Source: Bacilli bacterium
GTDB taxonomy: Bacteria > Bacillota > Bacilli > RF39 > UBA660
Direction: 5' to 3'
NCBI GenBank assembly: GCA_017525855.1
Contig: JAFXSE010000004.1
Span: 47,175 to 111,174 of the forward strand
DNA length: 64,000 nt
The number at the start of each line of letters is the position of its first letter. Positions within the stretch are counted from its first letter, which is position 1. A program made the translations under genes and the position numbers. Positions 8,541 to 17,790 of this stretch are shown one piece after another. The notes under the pieces are model-generated. The model had not been told where the DNA came from, made no database searches, and was given only the letters and a program-made list of their open reading frames with translations.

Positions 8541-9413
8541 ATGAAACTATCTTTTAGTAATGATGTATTAGAAAGGATTTATAAAAAAGATAAACTTAAA
8601 AGACTTATTGAATTATTTATAGGGTTAACATTGTCATCACTATCATTTAATCTTTTTCTTCACCCCAATAATTTAGTATCAGGGGGCGTAAGTGGCTTAT
8701 CAATAATTTTTGAAGATTTGCTTAATATAAAGCCTTCAATTTTTATGCTAACAGTAAATATAATACTTCTTATATTAAGCTATTTACTACTCGGTAAAGA
8801 AAAAACCCTTCATTCCATAGTAGGAGCACTATTATTTCCTATATTTGTTGAGCTTACATCGGGAGTAACTAAATATATACATGTAGAGCAAAATCAATTG
8901 CTATTAGCGACTCTTTTCGCGGGAGTTGTAACAGGAACAGGTTCTGGATTAATATATAAAGCTGGTTATACTTCTGGAGGTACAGATATCATTAATCAAA
9001 TACTTTCTAAATATTTTAAGGTTAGCCTAGGAAATGCCATGTATTTTAGCGATGGTCTGATAATACTTTTAAGCGGATTTATATTTGGTATAAATAAGAT
9101 TATGTATGGACTATTACTACTTTATTTAATAAGCTATATGACAGACAAAGTAATAATAGGTATATCTCAATCAAAAGCATTTTATATCATAACAGACGAA
9201 CCAGAAAAAATTAAACATTACATTATTGAAAAACTACATCACAGTGTTACTAATTTTTCTGCTAAAGGTGGTTTTAAAGGAGAAAAAAGTACTGTTTTAA
9301 TGACTGCTTTGCCAACAAAAGAATACTATAAGTTAAAAAATGGCATACTACAAATAGATAAAAATGCATTCTTTTTAGTGACTGATGCATATGAAGTAGT
9401 AGGAGGAGAATAA
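8541..9413 (+). CDS. YitT-family membrane protein (DUF161/DUF2179), first copy
   Basis: 290 residues with five or six membrane segments in the first ~200 residues and a C-terminal DUF2179 domain (~212-290: KAFYIITDEPEKIKHYIIE...LPTKEYYKLKNGI). The glycine-rich loops NNLVSGGVSGLSI and AGYTSGGTDIINQI are typical. The function of the family is not settled. It starts one nt after prfB with its ribosome site AGGGGAA inside prfB, and ends in a TAATG overlap with the second copy, so the three genes are translationally linked. Confidence 0.88.
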   Translation: MKLSFSNDVLERIYKKDKLKRLIELFIGLTLSSLSFNLFLHPNNLVSGGVSGLSIIFEDLLNIKPSIFMLTVNIILLILSYLLLGKEKTLHSIVGALLFPIFVELTSGVTKYIHVEQNQLLLATLFAGVVTGTGSGLIYKAGYTSGGTDIINQILSKYFKVSLGNAMYFSDGLIILLSGFIFGINKIMYGLLLLYLISYMTDKVIIGISQSKAFYIITDEPEKIKHYIIEKLHHSVTNFSAKGGFKGEKSTVLMTALPTKEYYKLKNGILQIDKNAFFLVTDAYEVVGGE

Positions 9414-10285
9414 TGAAAGAAAAAGAAATAACAGAAAAAATACTAATGAAATCAAAAACATCAAACATATATCGTTATATTCAACTAGTTTTTTCTCTTT
9501 TTATTTTAGCTCTTTTATATAATTTTTTTATCCAACCTGCATATTTAACTACTGGCGGTGTTAATGGAATTGCTATTTTATTAAAATACTTATTTAGAAT
9601 AAAGCCAGTTATTACTATTTCAATTATTTCCTTTTTTCTCTTAATACTTAATTATTTGTTTCTAGGTAAAGAAAGAACAAAAGGAACTTTACTAGCTACA
9701 ATACTTTATCCTCTTTTTATACATCTAACTAGTTATTTAAAGCCTTTAATAGACATAAATATGAATGATATGTTGATTATATCAATCTTTATTGGAGTAA
9801 TAGGAGGAATATGTAATGGCTTAATATATAAAACGGGATTTAATAATGGCGGATTACCAGTAATAAGTCAAATTTTATTTCATAAATTTAAAATTCCTAT
9901 GGGTAAAACTAATTTAGCTATTAATTCAATTATTGTTTTAATAGGTGGCTATTATTTTGGTTTTACTATGATAATGTATGCTATTATAATTAACTATATA
10001 AATAGTGTTGTTGTTGATAAAATATTATTAGGTATTTCAAGAAATAAATCAATATACATAGTAACTGAAAAAACTCAAGAAATAAAAGATTTTATTACTA
10101 ATGAAATGAAGCATACAGTAACAGTTTTTAAAGCAGAAGGAGCGTATAGTGGTAAGAAAAAAGATATAATCTTATCAATAATTCCAACTAGAGAGTATTT
10201 TCAAATAACTGAAAGTATTAAACTTTTAGATCCTGAAATTTTTTATGTAGTAAGTGATGCATATGAAGTAAAAGGTGCAAAATAG
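9413..10285 (+). CDS. YitT-family membrane protein (DUF161/DUF2179), second copy
   Basis: 290 residues, a diverged paralogue of the preceding gene: the same membrane layout, matching glycine loops (TTGGVNGIAI, TGFNNGGLPVISQI) and the same C-terminal DUF2179 domain ending in SDAYEVKGAK (the first copy ends TDAYEVVGGE). Equal lengths and adjacency indicate tandem duplication. The start codon overlaps the stop of the first copy (TAATG). The pair may form a heteromer, which is an inference. A terminator begins at its stop codon. Confidence 0.88.
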   Translation: MKEKEITEKILMKSKTSNIYRYIQLVFSLFILALLYNFFIQPAYLTTGGVNGIAILLKYLFRIKPVITISIISFFLLILNYLFLGKERTKGTLLATILYPLFIHLTSYLKPLIDINMNDMLIISIFIGVIGGICNGLIYKTGFNNGGLPVISQILFHKFKIPMGKTNLAINSIIVLIGGYYFGFTMIMYAIIINYINSVVVDKILLGISRNKSIYIVTEKTQEIKDFITNEMKHTVTVFKAEGAYSGKKKDIILSIIPTREYFQITESIKLLDPEIFYVVSDAYEVKGAK

Positions 10286-10320
10286 ACATTATCTTTCAAA
10301 TTTAGATAATGTCTTTTATT
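10285..10320 (+). terminator. Rho-independent terminator after the yitT pair
   Basis: 10-bp perfect stem GACATTATCT / AGATAATGTC (10285-10294 / 10304-10313) followed by TTTTATT. Confidence 0.85.
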
Positions 10321-10333
10321 GTCGAAAAATTTA

Positions 10334-10342
10334 TGATATAAT
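10334..10342 (+). promoter_or_regulatory. Extended -10 promoter of ftsEX
   Basis: TGATATAAT, a TGn-extended -10, 26 nt upstream of the ftsE start. No good -35 is visible. Confidence 0.55.
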
Positions 10343-10367
10343 TATAAAAGCTAAGGTGGTAGATATA

Positions 10368-11066
10368 GTGGATATAATAAGATTAAAAAATGTTCAAAAG
10401 AAATATAAAAATGGTGTAACTGCAATCCATGATTTAAATCTCTCCATAGAAAAAGGATCTTTTGTATTTGTAATAGGTGATTCTGGTTCAGGAAAAAGTA
10501 CCTTAATGAAGTTACTATATAGGGAAGAAAAACCAACTAGTGGACAAATTGTAGTTGGAGGAATAAATGTTGCAAAATTAAGAAATAACAAAGTATATAA
10601 ATTGAGAAGAAAACTAGGAATAGTTTTTCAAGATTATAGATTATTACCTAAACTTACAGTATATGAAAATGTAGCTTTTGCTATGGAAGTAATAGGCGCA
10701 ACAAAGCAAGAAACTAGAAAAAAAGTACTAAAAGCATTAGAAATGGTTGGATTAAAAAATAAAGTTCATAATTATCCAACACAACTTTCTGGAGGAGAAC
10801 AGCAAAGGGTTGCTATTGCTCGTGCTATTGTTAATAATCCCAAAATGTTACTTTGCGATGAACCTACTGGTAATCTAGATCCTACTATGAGTATGGAGAT
10901 TATGAAAGTACTTGATGATATTAATAAAAATTTAGGTACAACAATAATAGTAGTTACACATGATAAAGTAATTGTTAACAAAATGAAAAAACAAGTTATT
11001 ACATTAAAAGAAGGAAGACTTGTAAATAATACAGAGAAAGGAACATACGATAATGAAAGTGCTTAG
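10368..11066 (+). CDS. ftsE: Cell division ATP-binding protein FtsE
   Basis: 232 residues, the usual FtsE length. Walker A GDSGSGKST (37-45), Q-loop VFQDYRLLPKLTVYENVAFA, signature LSGGEQQRVAIARA (140-153) and Walker B LLCDEPTGNLDP. I use GTG 10368 as start because AAGGTGG (10353-10359) is eight nt upstream and the protein then begins MDIIRLKNVQKKY, matching the family. FtsE hydrolyses ATP and signals through FtsX to a periplasmic/extracellular murein hydrolase. The gene overlaps ftsX by 14 nt. Confidence 0.93.
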   Translation: MDIIRLKNVQKKYKNGVTAIHDLNLSIEKGSFVFVIGDSGSGKSTLMKLLYREEKPTSGQIVVGGINVAKLRNNKVYKLRRKLGIVFQDYRLLPKLTVYENVAFAMEVIGATKQETRKKVLKALEMVGLKNKVHNYPTQLSGGEQQRVAIARAIVNNPKMLLCDEPTGNLDPTMSMEIMKVLDDINKNLGTTIIVVTHDKVIVNKMKKQVITLKEGRLVNNTEKGTYDNESA

Positions 11067-11958
11067 AATGTTAGGAAGAAGTATTCGAGATGCATTTAAA
11101 AGTGTATTTCGTAACTTTAGTTTATCACTTGCCTCTATTTCATGTATTGCAATTACATTAATTATAGTAGCAGTCTCTATTGTAATTTCATTTAACGTAG
11201 AAAACTTTACAGAAGAGATTGAAAAAGATTTAACAATAGTGGTGTTTGTAGATAATAGTGCAACAGAAAAAGATATTCAAAATATCAAATCGGAATTAGA
11301 AAATATAGATGATATTAATAAAAAAGAAATAATTTACAAAACAAAAAAACAAGTAAAAGAAGATATTTCAAAAGAATCTGACGTATTTAAAATGGTAATG
11401 GAAGATTGGGATGATAAAGATAATCCCTTAAAAGATACATTTCAAGTAAAAGTAAAAGATGCAGAAAAAATAGGATTAACAGCAAAAAAAATAAAGAAAA
11501 TAGATAAAGTTTCTGTAGTTAGATATGGAGAGGGCATGGTTGAAAAAATGGTATCAGCATTTGATACTGTTAAGAAAATTACGTACATTGCTGTTATCGC
11601 TTTAGTTGTAGTTACAGTATTTTTAATAGTTAATACTATAAAGCTTACTATTTTTTCAAGAAAAAAAGAAATTGGCATTATGCGCTTAGTAGGAGCTAGT
11701 AATTTTACTATTAAGACACCATTTATCATAGAAGGTATGGTTTTAGGTATGATAGGTTCTCTTCTACCAATTTGTTTAATAATATTTGGCTATCCTGCTT
11801 TATATAACAGATTAAATGGATATGTATTCTCACCTTTAATTAGTTTAATAGATGCCAAACCGTTTATATACAATACATCTCTTATTATTCTAATAATTGG
11901 AATTATAGTAGGTATGATAGGTAGTTCACACGCTGTAAGAAAGTACTTAAAGGTGTAA
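11053..11958 (+). CDS. ftsX: Cell division permease-like protein FtsX
   Basis: 301 residues with the FtsX layout: first membrane segment ~21-43, a ~120-residue external loop, and three C-terminal membrane segments with the conserved RKKEIGIMRLVGAS motif before the third. It does not transport; it passes FtsE conformational changes to a cell-wall hydrolase outside the membrane. The hydrolase is probably the M23 protein encoded one nt downstream. Ribosome site AAAGGAA lies inside ftsE. Confidence 0.92.
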   Translation: MKVLRMLGRSIRDAFKSVFRNFSLSLASISCIAITLIIVAVSIVISFNVENFTEEIEKDLTIVVFVDNSATEKDIQNIKSELENIDDINKKEIIYKTKKQVKEDISKESDVFKMVMEDWDDKDNPLKDTFQVKVKDAEKIGLTAKKIKKIDKVSVVRYGEGMVEKMVSAFDTVKKITYIAVIALVVVTVFLIVNTIKLTIFSRKKEIGIMRLVGASNFTIKTPFIIEGMVLGMIGSLLPICLIIFGYPALYNRLNGYVFSPLISLIDAKPFIYNTSLIILIIGIIVGMIGSSHAVRKYLKV

Positions 11959-11959
11959 T

Positions 11960-13120
11960 ATGAATAGTAAAGTAAAAATATTATTAACACTTTTAATTTT
12001 TGGTTTTGTACTTTTACCAGCTAACACTCATGCAGTCACATTAAAAGAATATGAAGATGCAGTTGCAAAATACACAAAAGAGTTAAAAGAAAAAGAAGCA
12101 AAAATAGCAAAAAGTGAAGAGGAAATAGCTCAAGTAAAGAAAAATATAGCAAATGCAGAAAGCAAAATTGCAGCTACGCAAAAAGAAATACAAACTCTAC
12201 AAGAGGAAATTGAAATTAGTAATCAAAACATTGCTAAAAAAAGTGCTGAAAGTAAGAAAGTAATGTCATACTATCAAATAGAAAATGGTGAAAATGCCTA
12301 TTTAGAGTATGCCTTTGGAGCGGAGAGTATTACTGATATGATTTATCGTATGTCAATTGTTGAACAATTAACAGAATATAACGATAAAGTTATGAAAGAG
12401 TTAAGAAAACTAGTAGAAGAAAACACTAGAAAGAAAAATGAACTAAGTAAAAAGGAAGAAGAGCTAAAAGCTTTAAAAAAACAACTTGAAAGTGAAAAAG
12501 AAAGAATTCAAGCAGAAATAAAAGGAATTGAAGGTACAATCCCAGATACTAAAGGACAAATTGCCTTATATCAAAAGCGAGTAGACTATTATAAGAGTAA
12601 AGGATGTAAATCAAATGACGTTATTGGAGTTACCTGTGATGTCCCTAAAAAAGTAACCCCAACAGGAAAAGTATCTCCAGGAGCTTTAATTGGAGCCAAT
12701 GGTTTTAGATATCCAGTAGATGGTGGTTGGATTAGTTGGGCTTATGGCAGTGGCGGTCATAAAGGTGTCGATATCGTAAGAGGCTGTGGAACACCTATAT
12801 ATGCAGTAGCGCCAGGAAGAGTATACTATACAGGAAATACTCTTGATGTATATCATGCATATATGGTTATTTTAGTTCACAATGTCAATGGAAGACTTGT
12901 CTTTTCACAATATGCGCATGTTCAATCAAACATACCAGTATCAGTAGGACAAGATGTTGATACAAATACAATCTTAGCCTATATGGGATCAACAGGATAT
13001 TCAACAGGATGTCACCTACATTTGGAAATGGCCCATGACTATGGCTGGGGATATAATACTGATTATTATACATACATTAGACATATAATAAATCCATTCA
13101 TATATGTTCCAAGACCATAA
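11960..13120 (+). CDS. Secreted coiled-coil M23 peptidase, likely FtsEX-controlled murein hydrolase
   Basis: 386 residues. Signal peptide ~1-25 (cleavage near ANTHA-VT), a long coiled coil ~28-195 rich in K/E heptads, a linker with a Cys pair, and an M23/LytM domain ~245-380. Zinc ligands appear complete: His267 and Asp271 in GHKGVD, and His352/His354 in GCHLHLE. The plan resembles EnvC plus an active enzyme: EnvC has a dead LytM domain, while many Bacillota use CwlO or PcsB with NlpC/P60 or CHAP domains. Adjacency to ftsX (one nt) argues that the coiled coil docks on the FtsX loop. A UUCG-capped terminator follows. Confidence 0.88.
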   Translation: MNSKVKILLTLLIFGFVLLPANTHAVTLKEYEDAVAKYTKELKEKEAKIAKSEEEIAQVKKNIANAESKIAATQKEIQTLQEEIEISNQNIAKKSAESKKVMSYYQIENGENAYLEYAFGAESITDMIYRMSIVEQLTEYNDKVMKELRKLVEENTRKKNELSKKEEELKALKKQLESEKERIQAEIKGIEGTIPDTKGQIALYQKRVDYYKSKGCKSNDVIGVTCDVPKKVTPTGKVSPGALIGANGFRYPVDGGWISWAYGSGGHKGVDIVRGCGTPIYAVAPGRVYYTGNTLDVYHAYMVILVHNVNGRLVFSQYAHVQSNIPVSVGQDVDTNTILAYMGSTGYSTGCHLHLEMAHDYGWGYNTDYYTYIRHIINPFIYVPRP

Positions 13121-13142
13121 AGAATCTTCGGATTCTTTTTTT
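13119..13142 (+). terminator. UUCG-tetraloop terminator after ftsEX-M23
   Basis: 8-bp stem AAAGAATC / GATTCTTT closed by TTCG, then a T run. Confidence 0.9.
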
Positions 13143-13151
13143 AAACAAAAA

Positions 13152-13180
13152 TTGTGGAAAAAAAGTAAGTGTGTTATACT
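13152..13180 (+). promoter_or_regulatory. Promoter of the XRE/CPWC gene pair
   Basis: TTGTGG (13152-13157), 17 nt, TATACT (13175-13180), 20 nt before the start codon. Confidence 0.6.
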
Positions 13181-13200
13181 ATAAAATGAAGGAGTAACAT

Positions 13201-13923
13201 ATGGATTCAGATAAAATAGGACATCTAATACTAGAACTTAGAAAAAAAAATAATTTAACTCAAAAAGATCTAGCTTCAAAATTTGGAGTTACATCTCAAG
13301 CTGTATCAAAGTGGGAGCGAGGACTTGCAATACCAGATATCCTAATTCTGAAACAAATAAGCGAAGAATTCAATCTTGATATAAATGACTTAATAAGTGG
13401 AAAAAACACAAATAAGAAAAATAAGATTTCAAAATACTTTCCCATATTTATAATAATAATATTAATTATATTAGTCATGATATTAATATTCTTAAACATA
13501 AATAATAAATTTAAATTTTCTACCTTATCATCTAATAATAAAGACTTTAAAGTAGAAGGCGTAGTAGCATACACCAAAGATAAAAAGTCAATATATATAT
13601 CAAAAGTAAATTTATTAGATAATGAAAAAGAAAAGGAAGAATATGTAGTTGCAGAATGCAGTTTATATGAAATAGAGGGCAATAAAGAAACTAAAATATC
13701 TCAATGTGGTGATATAAAACATTACAATAACTTTAATAAAGATAATGCCCATACATTATCATACTTATTACAAGACATAAGCTTTAATGTAGACAATTAT
13801 AAATCAATGTGTAAAAACTTATCATCTAACAACCTTTATTTAAAAATAAATGCGATAGATATTAATAATAAAGTAATAACATATCAAGTACCATTAACTT
13901 TGAATGAAGATTGTGAAAAATAG
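13201..13923 (+). CDS. XRE-family regulator with one membrane anchor and an external domain
   Basis: 240 residues. An N-terminal helix-turn-helix (~5-62, LTQKDLASKFGVTSQAVSKWE) is followed by a single membrane segment (~80-101) and a ~140-residue domain that should lie outside. This topology suggests a one-component membrane sensor. The external domain is not recognised. Two cysteines in it (AECSLYE, SQCGD) and two more later (SMCKN, NEDCEK) could form disulfides, which fits the thiol-redox-type protein encoded eight nt downstream. Ribosome site AAGGAG. Confidence 0.75.
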   Translation: MDSDKIGHLILELRKKNNLTQKDLASKFGVTSQAVSKWERGLAIPDILILKQISEEFNLDINDLISGKNTNKKNKISKYFPIFIIIILIILVMILIFLNINNKFKFSTLSSNNKDFKVEGVVAYTKDKKSIYISKVNLLDNEKEKEEYVVAECSLYEIEGNKETKISQCGDIKHYNNFNKDNAHTLSYLLQDISFNVDNYKSMCKNLSSNNLYLKINAIDINNKVITYQVPLTLNEDCEK

Positions 13924-13931
13924 GAGGAAAA

Positions 13932-14609
13932 ATGAAAAAGAAAATATCAATAATTATAATTTTAATAACACTAGTTACATTAGGAGGAGTTTTTTATATT
14001 GTAAGTCAGAAGCCAACCTCAGATGAAAAAAAATTTAAAGAAGAATATGAAAGCATAAATAATGAAAAGTCTTCCTCAGGAAAAGAATACAGAAAACTAA
14101 ATATACCAAAAAAGAATTTAATTGAATATAAAACAGCGGAAGAAATCGTTGAAAAGATAAAAAACAAAGACACATTTATTGTCTATTTTGGGTTTAATAC
14201 ATGTCCATGGTGTCGTAGTATAATTGAAACTCTAATAAATACTGCAAAGAGTCACAAAGTAAAAACAATATATTATGTAGATGTAAAAGAAATAAGAGAT
14301 GCATATTCTTTAAACGGCGATAATATACCAGTAAAAGAAAAAGAAGGAAGTACAGGTTATAATGAATTACTGCCTTTATTAAAAAGTGTTTTATCAGATT
14401 ATACTTTATCAACAACTTCTGGGGATAAAACTTATACAGTTGGAAAAAGAATATATGCTCCAAATGTAGTTAGTATCAAAAAAGGTAAAGCAATAAAAAT
14501 GGAAACAGGTATAAGCGATAAAGAAAACGATCCATATATGAAATTAACTAAAGAAATGTTAGATGATACAAAATCTGCCTTCGAAAAAGTTATAAATAGC
14601 ATTAAATAG
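13932..14609 (+). CDS. Membrane-anchored thioredoxin-fold protein with CPWC site
   Basis: 225 residues: an N-terminal signal anchor (~4-23) and an external thioredoxin-like domain with the active site FNTCPWCRS (Cys91/Cys94) and a probable cis-proline in YAPNVV. It resembles bacterial thiol-disulfide oxidoreductases of the bacteriocin-accessory/TlpA-like type. It likely makes or breaks disulfides in secreted proteins. It is co-transcribed with the anchored XRE regulator eight nt upstream. Possible substrates are cysteine-paired surface proteins such as the TasA-like set at 58-60 kb (inference). Confidence 0.8.
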   Translation: MKKKISIIIILITLVTLGGVFYIVSQKPTSDEKKFKEEYESINNEKSSSGKEYRKLNIPKKNLIEYKTAEEIVEKIKNKDTFIVYFGFNTCPWCRSIIETLINTAKSHKVKTIYYVDVKEIRDAYSLNGDNIPVKEKEGSTGYNELLPLLKSVLSDYTLSTTSGDKTYTVGKRIYAPNVVSIKKGKAIKMETGISDKENDPYMKLTKEMLDDTKSAFEKVINSIK

Positions 14610-14630
14610 AAGCCTCGGCTTCTTTTTTTT
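14608..14630 (+). terminator. Terminator after the CPWC protein gene
   Basis: AGAAGC / GCTTCT stem with a CTCG loop, then eight T residues. Confidence 0.85.
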
Positions 14631-14721
14631 GTATAAATATTTGTATTGTGGGAACTAATAATAAAAAGAATATAAACCAAAATTATTATAGTGGTAATAA
14701 TAAACCAAACAACTATAATTA

Positions 14722-14750
14722 TTGACATATCATAGAATTTATGTTATAAT
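14722..14750 (+). promoter_or_regulatory. Full-consensus extended promoter of the orphan TasA-like gene
   Basis: TTGACA (14722-14727), 17 nt, TATAAT (14745-14750), with TGT immediately before the -10. This is the best match to the sigma-A consensus I see in the window, so high expression is expected. Confidence 0.85.
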
Positions 14751-14775
14751 ATCAACAATTTTAGGGGGTTATATG

Positions 14776-15270
14776 ATGAAAAAGACTAAATCTTTAATCA
14801 TACTATTATTTGTCATAATGATGACAACAACAACAGTTTATGCTTATACAAATAAAATCAAAGAAGGAGATAGACTATTACAAATAGAATATACAAACAT
14901 AAAATCAAATTCTAATAAAGGAACTGTTACCTATGATAGTGAAACAGGATTAAATTTTAATGCTAAATTAGAAATACCTGGGGACTATTATGAATTTACT
15001 GTAGATCTTGTAAATACAGGAAGTAAAGATGCACAAATAGAAAAAGTTGAAATAACACAATTGACAGATGAACAAAAAAGATATTTGTCATACACAGTAA
15101 CATATGAGGATAATAGTCAAATAAATGTTGGCGATATTATTAAATCAAAAGATAAAAAAACAATAAAAGTAAGACTTGAATATAAATATGACATTACTAT
15201 TGAAGATTTACCAACAAAAGACGAAAAATTTAATCCATCATTTAATATAATTATGACAGAAAATAAATAA
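14776..15270 (+). CDS. Small secreted TasA/camelysin-like protein, orphan copy
   Basis: 164 residues with a signal peptide (~1-22, ending TTTVYA-YT) and a beta-rich domain containing EIPGDYYEFTVDLVNTGS, the motif shared by TasA/CalY-type proteins (PGD..EFTVDLVNTG). It resembles the three paralogues at 58-60 kb but lacks their cysteine pair. Unlike them it has no SipW gene beside it. Two in-frame ATGs stand at 14773 and 14776; AGGGGG at 14763-14768 is seven nt from the second, so I use that. It sits alone between a strong promoter and a terminator. Confidence 0.72.
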   Translation: MKKTKSLIILLFVIMMTTTTVYAYTNKIKEGDRLLQIEYTNIKSNSNKGTVTYDSETGLNFNAKLEIPGDYYEFTVDLVNTGSKDAQIEKVEITQLTDEQKRYLSYTVTYEDNSQINVGDIIKSKDKKTIKVRLEYKYDITIEDLPTKDEKFNPSFNIIMTENK

Positions 15271-15275
15271 AAAAA

Positions 15276-15306
15276 AAGAACTCAAATATTTTGAGTTCCT
15301 TTTTTT
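15276..15306 (+). terminator. Terminator after the orphan TasA-like gene
   Basis: 9-bp stem GAACTCAAA / TTTGAGTTC with a TAT loop and a T run. Confidence 0.87.
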
Positions 15307-15319
15307 GACAAATAATAAG

Positions 15320-15348
15320 TTGTTTATTTAAGTATTAAGTGATAAAAT
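15320..15348 (+). promoter_or_regulatory. Promoter of uvrB
   Basis: TTGTTT (15320-15325), 17 nt, TAAAAT (15343-15348). No SOS box was recognised by eye around it. Confidence 0.5.
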
Positions 15349-15374
15349 ATACTAGAAATTAAGGAGGAGCCTTT

Positions 15375-17321
15375 ATGTTTAATTTAGTATCAAAGTATAA
15401 ACCATCTGGAGATCAACCACAAGCAATAGATAAACTTGTAGAAGGAATAGAACAAGGTAAGAAATGGCAAGTACTTCTAGGTGCAACAGGAACAGGTAAA
15501 ACATTTACTATGGCAAACGTTATAGCTCGTGTTAATAAGCCAACACTAATTCTTGCTCACAATAAAACTCTAGCTGGACAACTTTATGCAGAAATGAAGG
15601 AGTTATTTCCGAATGATCATGTAGAATACTTTGTATCATATTATGATTATTATCAACCAGAAGCATATGTTCCTTCTACCGATACTTATATTGAAAAAGA
15701 CTCATCAATAAATGATGAAATAGATGAATTAAGACATTCAGCAACAGGTTCTCTTATTTCATATAAAAATACAATAGTAGTATCAAGTGTATCATGTATT
15801 TATGGTATTGGAGAAAAAGAAGAATATGAAAGTAAAATGCTGAATCTACGAGTAGGAGAAGAAATATCAAGAGAAAAAGTAATGATGAGACTTGTAGATA
15901 TGCTATATGAAAGAAATGAATTAGATTTTAAAAGAGGGACATTTAGAGCAAAAGGGGATGTTTTAGAAATAATACCTGCATCCCAAGATAAAACTGGATA
16001 TAGAATAGAGTTTTTTGGCGATGAAATAGATAGAATATCTTCAATTGATGCTTTAACTGGAGTTGCAACAGAAAACAAAAAAAGTCTAACTTTATTTCCA
16101 GCAAGTCACTTTGTAGTCGGAGATGAAAAACTAAAAGCAGCCTTAAAAAGAATTAAAGAAGAAGAAATAGAAAGAATTGCCTATTTTAAAGAACATAATA
16201 AACCATTAGAAGCAGAGCGAATTGAACAAAGAACAAACTATGACTTAGAAATGTTAGAAGAGACAGGATTTTGTTCAGGAATTGAAAACTATTCCAGACA
16301 CATGGCTGGAAGAAAAGAGGGAGAAACTCCAGAAACATTAATGGACTTCTTTGATAAAGACTACTTACTATTAATAGATGAATCACATGTAACATTACCA
16401 CAAGTTAGAGGCATGTATAATGGTGATAGAGCAAGAAAACAAAACTTAGTAGATTTTGGATTTAGATTACCAAGTGCTCTTGATAATAGACCATTAAAAT
16501 ATGACGAATTTGAATCAAAAATAAATCAAGTAATATGTGTTTCTGCAACTCCTGGTGATTATGAATTGGAAAAAGCAGGAAATATATACGCTGAACAAAT
16601 AATACGTCCTACAGGTCTATTAGATCCAACGATTGAAATTAGACCTACTATGGGTCAAATAGATGACTTAATAGGTGAAATTAAAACAAGAATTGAAAAT
16701 AATGAAAGAACAATGATTACAACATTAACAATTAGAATGGCAGAAGAATTAACTAATTATTTAAAAGAATTAGATATAAAAGTAGCCTATCTTCATTCAG
16801 AAGTAAAAACTCTTGAAAGAATGCAGATAATTCATGATGTAAGAGCTGGGAAATATGACGTATTAGTAGGAATAAACCTTCTTCGTGAAGGACTAGATAT
16901 TCCTGAAGTATCATTAATTGCTATATTGGATGCTGATAAAGAAGGTTTCCTAAGAAGTACAAGAAGCTTAATCCAAACAATAGGTAGATGTGCAAGAAAT
17001 AGCAAAGGCCATGTAATAATGTATGCTGATAAAATAACAGACAGTATGAATGAAGCAATAACAGAAACTAAAAGACGTAGAGCTATTCAAGAACAGTATA
17101 ATAAGGAACACAATATTACTCCAACAACAATTAAAAAAGATATAAGAGAAGTAATAAGCAATATAGATACATCAAAAGATAAAAAACAAAAAGTAAATAA
17201 GAAAGAAATGATACAAACTATTAATTCTATTGAAGAAGAAATGAAAGAAGCAGCTCGTCATCTTGATTTTGAAAGAGCAATGGAGCTTAGAGACATACTA
17301 TTCGAACTTAAAACAAAATAA
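15375..17321 (+). CDS. uvrB: Excinuclease ABC subunit B
   Basis: 648 residues, normal for UvrB. Walker A GATGTGKT (36-43), the damage-probing beta-hairpin region [12 protein letters not shown] (~93-104), LLIDESH (helicase motif II), GRCARN (motif VI) and the C-terminal UVR motif ([20 protein letters not shown]) that contacts UvrC/UvrA. UvrB verifies lesions in nucleotide excision repair after loading by UvrA, which is encoded at 18404. Normally the two genes are adjacent; here two small genes separate them. Ribosome site AAGGAGGAG. Confidence 0.97.
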   Translation: MFNLVSKYKPSGDQPQAIDKLVEGIEQGKKWQVLLGATGTGKTFTMANVIARVNKPTLILAHNKTLAGQLYAEMKELFPNDHVEYFVSYYDYYQPEAYVPSTDTYIEKDSSINDEIDELRHSATGSLISYKNTIVVSSVSCIYGIGEKEEYESKMLNLRVGEEISREKVMMRLVDMLYERNELDFKRGTFRAKGDVLEIIPASQDKTGYRIEFFGDEIDRISSIDALTGVATENKKSLTLFPASHFVVGDEKLKAALKRIKEEEIERIAYFKEHNKPLEAERIEQRTNYDLEMLEETGFCSGIENYSRHMAGRKEGETPETLMDFFDKDYLLLIDESHVTLPQVRGMYNGDRARKQNLVDFGFRLPSALDNRPLKYDEFESKINQVICVSATPGDYELEKAGNIYAEQIIRPTGLLDPTIEIRPTMGQIDDLIGEIKTRIENNERTMITTLTIRMAEELTNYLKELDIKVAYLHSEVKTLERMQIIHDVRAGKYDVLVGINLLREGLDIPEVSLIAILDADKEGFLRSTRSLIQTIGRCARNSKGHVIMYADKITDSMNEAITETKRRRAIQEQYNKEHNITPTTIKKDIREVISNIDTSKDKKQKVNKKEMIQTINSIEEEMKEAARHLDFERAMELRDILFELKTK

Positions 17322-17350
17322 AATATCCACAGAATTTGTGGATATTTTTT
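17321..17350. terminator. Bidirectional terminator between uvrB and the reverse XRE gene
   Basis: 11-bp perfect stem AAATATCCACA / TGTGGATATTT with a GAATT loop; T-rich on both strands. Confidence 0.87.
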
Positions 17351-17664
17351 TACATTTTTTCTCTTATTTTAGCATATATTAATATATCTTTTTTAGCATC
17401 TTTATCTAACCTATTATAAACAGAAATTAACTCATCATAATCATTACTTTTAATATCATTAACTTTTAAATCATTATCAGTTAAGCCAAGTAAATAGTCA
17501 GTTGAAGTATTTAAATAATTAGCAAGCTTAATAAGCGTTTCAACACTAGGTAAAGCTTTACCTGATTCATAAGCACTTATTGCTTCCTGTGATACTTCAA
17601 CTTCAGTTGAAAGTTTTATTTGAGTAATTTTTCGTTTTTCCCTTATTTTTTTTAAATTTACCAT
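17350..17664 (-). CDS. Small XRE-family transcriptional regulator
   Basis: 104 residues. Helix-turn-helix ~3-60 (MVNLKKIREKRKITQIKLSTEVEVSQEAISAYE), followed by a helical tail (YDELISVYNRLDKDAKKDILIYAKIRE) likely for dimerisation. I start at ATG 17662-17664 because AGGTGA lies six nt upstream; an earlier GTG overlaps that site. It is divergent from the zinc-ribbon gene at 17791, and the ~125-nt gap between them holds an imperfect inverted repeat, so autoregulation and control of the neighbour are plausible. Confidence 0.85.
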   Translation of the reverse strand: MVNLKKIREKRKITQIKLSTEVEVSQEAISAYESGKALPSVETLIKLANYLNTSTDYLLGLTDNDLKVNDIKSNDYDELISVYNRLDKDAKKDILIYAKIREKM

Positions 17665-17790
17665 ACTTATCACCTAATAATATTATTTTACAAAAATAAA
17701 TTGTTATTTTTAGAAATATAGTTTATACTTTATATAAATAGTATTTGTAAATAATAGAACAATTATTTATAAATAAGAAAGGAGTAAGAA

